From the NCBI GenBank assembly GCA_910584865.1, contig CAJUCE010000022.1, positions 1 through 64,000 of the forward strand: a stretch of 64,000 nucleotides of DNA. Direction: 5' to 3'. The notes under the pieces were generated by a model. The model was not told where the DNA came from. It saw only the letters and a list, made by a program, of their open reading frames with translations, and did not search any database. The stretch comes from an uncultured Acetatifactor sp. (GTDB taxonomy: Bacteria; Bacillota; Clostridia; Lachnospirales; Lachnospiraceae). The position numbers and the translations under genes are program-made. This document shows positions 60,169 to 64,000 of the stretch, one piece after another. The first letter of the stretch is position 1; each line of letters opens with the position of its first letter.

Positions 60169-62919
60169 ATGAAAATTGTCATCATCGGCGGCGTAGCCGC
60201 CGGAACCAAGGCGGCTGCCAAGCTGAAGCGGGAGAACCCCAATGACGAAATCGTCATCTACACCAAAGGAAAGGACATATCCTACGCAGGGTGCGGGCTT
60301 CCCTACTACATAGGCGGAGCCATCGAGACGGAAAGGGAGCTGATTGTGAACACTCCTGCCAAATTCATGGGCCTTACCGGCACCACGGTATATACCCAAA
60401 GCGAAGCGGTGGCGGTTGACCCTGCAGCAAAGACGATTTCCGTCCGGTACAGCGGGATGGAAGCCAGTACTGCGGCGCAGCAGGGGAAGGATGCAGAATC
60501 GCACAATGCGACCGGAGAGCAGAAACAGGAAACAGTAAGCGGAGCCAATAGACTGCATGGAGACAGTACGGCAACGGACAGCATAGGAGAGCAGGGCCAG
60601 GAAGCCGGATCCAATGCGCCCGAAGAGCAGGAACATCCCACAGAAACCGTCCGCTACGACAAACTCATCATCGCTGTAGGCGCGGAGCCCTCCGTCCCCC
60701 CTGTGGAAGGTACAAAGCTCCCCGGCGTGTTCACCGTGCGCACGCCCCAGGACGCCATCGGATGCAGGAAATACGCTGAGGAACAAAACTGCAAACGCGC
60801 TGTTGTGGTAGGCGGCGGCTTTATCGGCCTGGAGGTGGCGGAGAACCTGATGGCAAAGGGCCTCACCGTCACCGTGATGGACATGGCGCCCCAGCTGATG
60901 CCCAATATCTTCGACCCGGACATGGCGGATTACGTCAGGCGTAAGCTCCAGGCAGGAGGCATGCGCATCCTCACGGGAACGGCTCTCAACGCCGTCACAG
61001 GTACGGAGAAAGTCACCGGCGTCCAGACCGGCACAGGCACATTGCCCGCCGACATGGTGATCCTGGCAGCAGGTATCCGTCCGGCGACGAAATTCCTGGC
61101 GGACACCGGACTGGAGATGGACAGGGGCTGTATCCTCACCGACGAATACCAGAGAACCAACTTGCCGGACATTTACGCAGTGGGCGACTGCGCCCTGGTG
61201 AAAAACCGCATCACCGGACAGAGTCAGTGGTCCGCCATGGGCTCCACGGCAAACATTGCAGGACGCGCCCTGGCCCTGTCTTTAGGAGGAGACGAGACGC
61301 CGTATCCGGGCTGCCTGGGCACCGGCGTGGTGAAACTGTCTGCCGATTTGAATGCGGCTCGTACGGGACTCACCGAGGAGCAGGCCAAAGCGGCAGGCTT
61401 CCAGGTCATTTCCGCCCTGTCCATCACCGACGACAAGGCCCATTACTATCCGGATTCTGACATGTTTATCACCAAGCTGATCGCGGATTCCGACAGCCAT
61501 AGGCTCTTAGGACTGCAGGTGATCGGCGCAGGCGCTGTGGACAAGATGGCGGACATCGCCGTCACCGGGATTTCCTTCGGGGCGAAGGCGGAGGACTTCC
61601 TCACCCTGGACTTCGCCTATGCGCCGCCTTTTTCCACCGCAATACATCCTATCGCGGCAGCCTGCGGCGTACTGGTGAACAAAATGACCGGAAGACTGGA
61701 ATCCTTTACCCCGGCAGAGTATGCGGCGGGCGCGGCGGCAGGGTATAAGCTTATCGACGCTCATCCGGCTGCGACTCTGCCCGGCGGGGAGTGGTTCGAC
61801 CTGACAAAACCGGAGGAATATGCGGCGAAATACGGCAAAGACGATAAGCTCCTGTTAGTCTGTGCCAAGGGCAAGAGAGGGTATTTGACCCAGAACAAGC
61901 TGAAAGCATTAGGATTTACGAATACCCGCGTACTGGAAGGCGGCGCTACGTTCAATGTGATTAAGCGGGCCCTTCCCGCAGGCGGAAAGCTTTCCCAGGA
62001 GGAGATCAAGCGGGTGAAGGGCCTGGGCTGCCTCCAGGATAAGCGCTTCGGCGACGTGTTCAATGTCCGCGTCATCACCAGGAACGGCAAGATTACCGCC
62101 GACGAGCATCGTGCCATCGCGGAAGGGGCGGAGCGCTTCGGAAGCGGGGAGATTACCATGACCACCCGACTGACCATGGAGATCCAGGGCGTTCCCTATG
62201 CCAACATCGATCCCCTCATCGCCTTCCTGGCGGAGCATAACCTGGAAACCGGCGGTACCGGCTCCCTGGTGCGTCCCGTGGTGTCCTGCAAGGGTACCAC
62301 CTGTCAGTACGGCCTGATCGATACTTTTGACTTGAGCGAGAAGATTCATGAACGGTTTTACGAAGGCTACCACAGTGTGACTCTGCCCCACAAGTTCAAG
62401 ATCGCCGTGGGCGGCTGTCCAAACAACTGCGTAAAGCCTGACTTAAACGACTTAGGGATCATCGGCCAGAGAGTGCCCATGTTCGATTATTCTAAATGTA
62501 AGGGCTGTAAAAAGTGTCAGGTGGAGACCGCCTGTCCCATCAAGATTGCGAAAGTGGAAGACGGCTGTCTCCAAGTGGAGTCGGATGCCTGCAACGGCTG
62601 CGGCCGCTGTAAGGGAAAATGTCCCTTCGGCGTCACCGAGGAATACATGGACGGCTGCAAGATTTACATCGGCGGCAGATGGGGCAAGAAGATCGCCAAC
62701 GGACGTCCCCTGGACAAGATTTTCACCAGCGAGGAAGAGGTTTTGGACACCATAGAGCGGGCCATCCTGTTCTTCCGGGATGAGGGCATTACCGGCGAGC
62801 GCTTCGCGGATACGGTGAGCCGTCTGGGATTTGACTATGTACAGGACAAACTGCTCCACGCCCGGATCGACAAATCCGCTGTCCTGGAGAAGAAGGTGAA
62901 GGGTGGCGCCACCTGCTGA
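60169..62919 (+). CDS. CoA-disulfide-reductase-like FAD enzyme fused to rhodanese and sulfite-reductase/ferredoxin domains
   Basis: One 916-residue polypeptide. Residues 1-470: FAD/NAD(P) pyridine nucleotide-disulfide fold (IIGGVAAGTKAAAKL; redox Cys 42 in SYAGCGLPYYIGG; NAD GGGFIGLEVAENL), as in CoA disulfide reductase. A low-complexity insert of about 60 residues (97-158) breaks it. About 535-610: rhodanese-like, with active loop CAKGKRG. About 640-770: nitrite/sulfite-reductase-like siroheme/[4Fe-4S] domain (CKGTTC near 707; GGCPNNC near 747). About 775-835: two [4Fe-4S] ferredoxin motifs (CKGCKKC, CNGCGRC). It suggests sulfur or persulfide reduction. ATG 60169 follows AAGGAGGAAG. Confidence 0.88.
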   Translation: MKIVIIGGVAAGTKAAAKLKRENPNDEIVIYTKGKDISYAGCGLPYYIGGAIETERELIVNTPAKFMGLTGTTVYTQSEAVAVDPAAKTISVRYSGMEASTAAQQGKDAESHNATGEQKQETVSGANRLHGDSTATDSIGEQGQEAGSNAPEEQEHPTETVRYDKLIIAVGAEPSVPPVEGTKLPGVFTVRTPQDAIGCRKYAEEQNCKRAVVVGGGFIGLEVAENLMAKGLTVTVMDMAPQLMPNIFDPDMADYVRRKLQAGGMRILTGTALNAVTGTEKVTGVQTGTGTLPADMVILAAGIRPATKFLADTGLEMDRGCILTDEYQRTNLPDIYAVGDCALVKNRITGQSQWSAMGSTANIAGRALALSLGGDETPYPGCLGTGVVKLSADLNAARTGLTEEQAKAAGFQVISALSITDDKAHYYPDSDMFITKLIADSDSHRLLGLQVIGAGAVDKMADIAVTGISFGAKAEDFLTLDFAYAPPFSTAIHPIAAACGVLVNKMTGRLESFTPAEYAAGAAAGYKLIDAHPAATLPGGEWFDLTKPEEYAAKYGKDDKLLLVCAKGKRGYLTQNKLKALGFTNTRVLEGGATFNVIKRALPAGGKLSQEEIKRVKGLGCLQDKRFGDVFNVRVITRNGKITADEHRAIAEGAERFGSGEITMTTRLTMEIQGVPYANIDPLIAFLAEHNLETGGTGSLVRPVVSCKGTTCQYGLIDTFDLSEKIHERFYEGYHSVTLPHKFKIAVGGCPNNCVKPDLNDLGIIGQRVPMFDYSKCKGCKKCQVETACPIKIAKVEDGCLQVESDACNGCGRCKGKCPFGVTEEYMDGCKIYIGGRWGKKIANGRPLDKIFTSEEEVLDTIERAILFFRDEGITGERFADTVSRLGFDYVQDKLLHARIDKSAVLEKKVKGGATC

Positions 62920-63105
62920 GTATACGGCAGAAAATGGCGCCGTGTTAGAAAAGCCAGTGAAGGACGGCGCTATCAGCTGAGTATATGGCAGAAAATGGCG
63001 CCGTGTTAGAAAAATACAGCAAAGGGCGGCGTCTTTGCCAAGTATATGGCTGATAACATTGCCGTGTTGGATAAGACAGCGAAGGGCGGGTTCACCTGCC
63101 AGGCC
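62861..63105 (+). repeat. Degenerate tandem copies of the oxidoreductase gene's 3' end
   Basis: The last coding segment (about 62863-62919, encoding IDKSAVLEKKVKGGATC) is followed by three related units of about 60-63 bp. Read in their own frames they give TAENGAVLEKPVKDGAIS, MAENGAVLEKYSKGRRLCQ and MADNIAVLDKTAKGGFTCQ. They follow the stop codon at 62917-62919 and are diverging. They lie before a terminator. Confidence 0.75.
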
Positions 63106-63151
63106 TATGGTGGGGAAGCTTGTCTTGCCGGATAAGAAGAAAGGCAAATGG

Positions 63152-63186
63152 AGGAACAGTTCGTTTGTTTTGAGCTGTTCCTTTTT
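63152..63186 (+). terminator. Terminator after the oxidoreductase
   Basis: AGGAACAG (63152-63159) pairs with CTGTTCCT (63175-63182), followed by T5. Confidence 0.85.
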
Positions 63187-63315
63187 CTATCCGCAGAGCA
63201 GCACATATTCCGTTTTCTCTGATTTTTATAAGGAAACGAAGGGATTCGGAAGCAGCAGGATAGTGAAAGCCGGATTATAAATAAGAAAGAAATTACGAAA
63301 CAAGGAGAAAGCATC

Positions 63316-63957
63316 ATGAGAGAAGAAGAGAAGATCCAGGCAGGTATTTTATTCTGCCCTGGAGATCCGCAGCTGTGTGCCATAAAGCGCAAGACACACA
63401 ATCTGAATGTGGATTATAACAAGACCTACGAAGTCGAGACAATGAAACGGTCGGCCATTCTGGCAGAAATCCTGGGGGAATTCGGAGAGGGCGGATTCAT
63501 ACAGGGCCCGATTGCATTCCACTATGGGATTCACACCAAAATCGGACGGAACTTTTTCGGCAATTTCAACCTGACCATACAAGACGATGCGGAGGTTACC
63601 ATCGGAGATGACTGCAATTTCGGGCCGAATGTGACCATTGTCACCCCGATTCATCCCATGCTGGCCGATGAGCGGAATGCCATGCTGACGGCGGAAGGAA
63701 AGCAAAAGCGTCTCTGCTATGCCAAGCCGGTTCATATCGGCAGCAATTGCTGGTTCGGCGCATCGGTTACTGTCTGTCCCGGCGTCACCATAGGAGATAA
63801 TTGTGTCATCGGAGCAGGCAGCGTAGTCACCAGGGACATTCCGGCAGACAGTTTTGCGGCGGGAGTGCCCTGCAGAGTGATCCGCCGGATCACGGAAGCA
63901 GACAGCATGATCCATAAGCCGGAAATATTGGCTGATAATCAGGTGATAACAGTTTAA
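63316..63957 (+). CDS. Sugar O-acetyltransferase (LbH, maltose/galactoside type)
   Basis: The 213-residue protein has an N-terminal helical Mac domain (about 1-55) and a left-handed beta-helix of hexapeptide repeats (IGDDCNFGPNVTIVTP, VHIGSNCWFGASVTVCPGVTIGDNCVIGAGSVVTRDIP). The catalytic His is in the PIHPM segment. It transfers acetyl from acetyl-CoA to the hydroxyl of a sugar such as maltose or a galactoside. ATG 63316 follows CAAGGAGAAAG. It is the last gene before the window ends; nothing else can be called in 63958-64000. Confidence 0.93.
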   Translation: MREEEKIQAGILFCPGDPQLCAIKRKTHNLNVDYNKTYEVETMKRSAILAEILGEFGEGGFIQGPIAFHYGIHTKIGRNFFGNFNLTIQDDAEVTIGDDCNFGPNVTIVTPIHPMLADERNAMLTAEGKQKRLCYAKPVHIGSNCWFGASVTVCPGVTIGDNCVIGAGSVVTRDIPADSFAAGVPCRVIRRITEADSMIHKPEILADNQVITV

Positions 63958-64000
63958 ATATGCCATACAGATGTCATATTTTATCTTGTATTATAAAATC

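Noticed and set aside
1..64000. CRISPR arrays, tRNA or rRNA genes, prophage genes
   Set aside because: No regularly spaced direct repeats, cloverleaf-like sequences, rRNA-like stretches or phage structural genes were seen.

Overview
The window is a continuous stretch of chromosome from a spore-forming, anaerobic Firmicute, most likely a gut-type member of the Lachnospiraceae (Clostridia). The evidence is the SCIFF ranthipeptide pair scfA/scfB next to a TIGR04086 membrane protein, the sporulation genes gpr and spoIIP, a CIRCE-controlled groESL operon, frequent TTG/GTG starts behind strong GGAGG sites, a fused secDF, and a UPF0597/CyuA enzyme. I see no tRNA, rRNA, CRISPR array or prophage.

Layout. 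1-0.9 kb: a tandem G-rich (G-quadruplex-like) tract abuts the C-terminal half of comM. 0.9-9 kb is housekeeping: dprA, mnmA, a hypothetical gene, a zinc-ribbon membrane protein, a TPM-domain protein, rpsT (reverse strand), gpr and spoIIP. 9-13.7 kb: an AraC regulator, a DUF1905/papain-like fusion, a small reverse-strand gene without a clear start, and CIRCE-groES-groEL. 13.8-19.2 kb: LytTR regulator, LiaF-like membrane protein, cell-wall amidase, pstSCAB. 19.3-25.6 kb: a CNNM/CBS transporter-like protein (reverse), TIGR04086-scfA-scfB, two identical 104-bp palindromic repeats, and secDF. 25.6-30.1 kb: a BlaI/M56 sensor pair behind two dyad operators, and a sugar-kinase-like gene. 30.2-31.6 kb is a decayed mobile-element island (IS1182-type remnant and a doubly frameshifted PD-(D/E)XK transposase-like gene). 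32-44 kb: recJ, a DEDDh exonuclease, an alpha/beta hydrolase, a class I glutamine amidotransferase-like hydrolase, a YfhO-like protein, and carAB with a structured leader. 44-55.8 kb: a solute-binding lipoprotein, two GNAT acetyltransferases, a spermidine-synthase-like membrane fusion, sodA, queH, a broken vanZ-like gene, cyuA and argS. 55.8-57.5 kb is a second gene graveyard (acetyltransferase, AAA ATPase and other fragments). 57.5-64 kb: a phospholipase C-like protein, a Uma2 nuclease-like protein, a 2'-5' RNA ligase-like protein, a NUDIX hydrolase, a large CoA-disulfide-reductase/rhodanese/sulfite-reductase fusion with a degenerate tandem repeat of its own tail, and a sugar O-acetyltransferase.

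How the parts fit. scfA and scfB form a peptide/maturase pair separated by a partial terminator that should favour peptide over enzyme. pstSCAB is a complete phosphate importer, but no phoU follows, and a cell-wall amidase sits 22 bp upstream of pstS. BlaI and the M56 protease overlap by 8 bp and should form a signal-dependent derepression circuit; the M56 protein carries an unfamiliar extracellular domain in place of a penicillin sensor. carA and carB overlap by 8 bp behind a leader that can fold as a three-way junction.

The least ordinary items are the sulfite-reductase fusion with its duplicated 3' end, the 104-bp tandem palindromes, a two-hairpin intergenic repeat at 10.03 and 35.99 kb, the carAB leader, and the M56 sensor. 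All functional names come from motifs read by eye; no database search was run.
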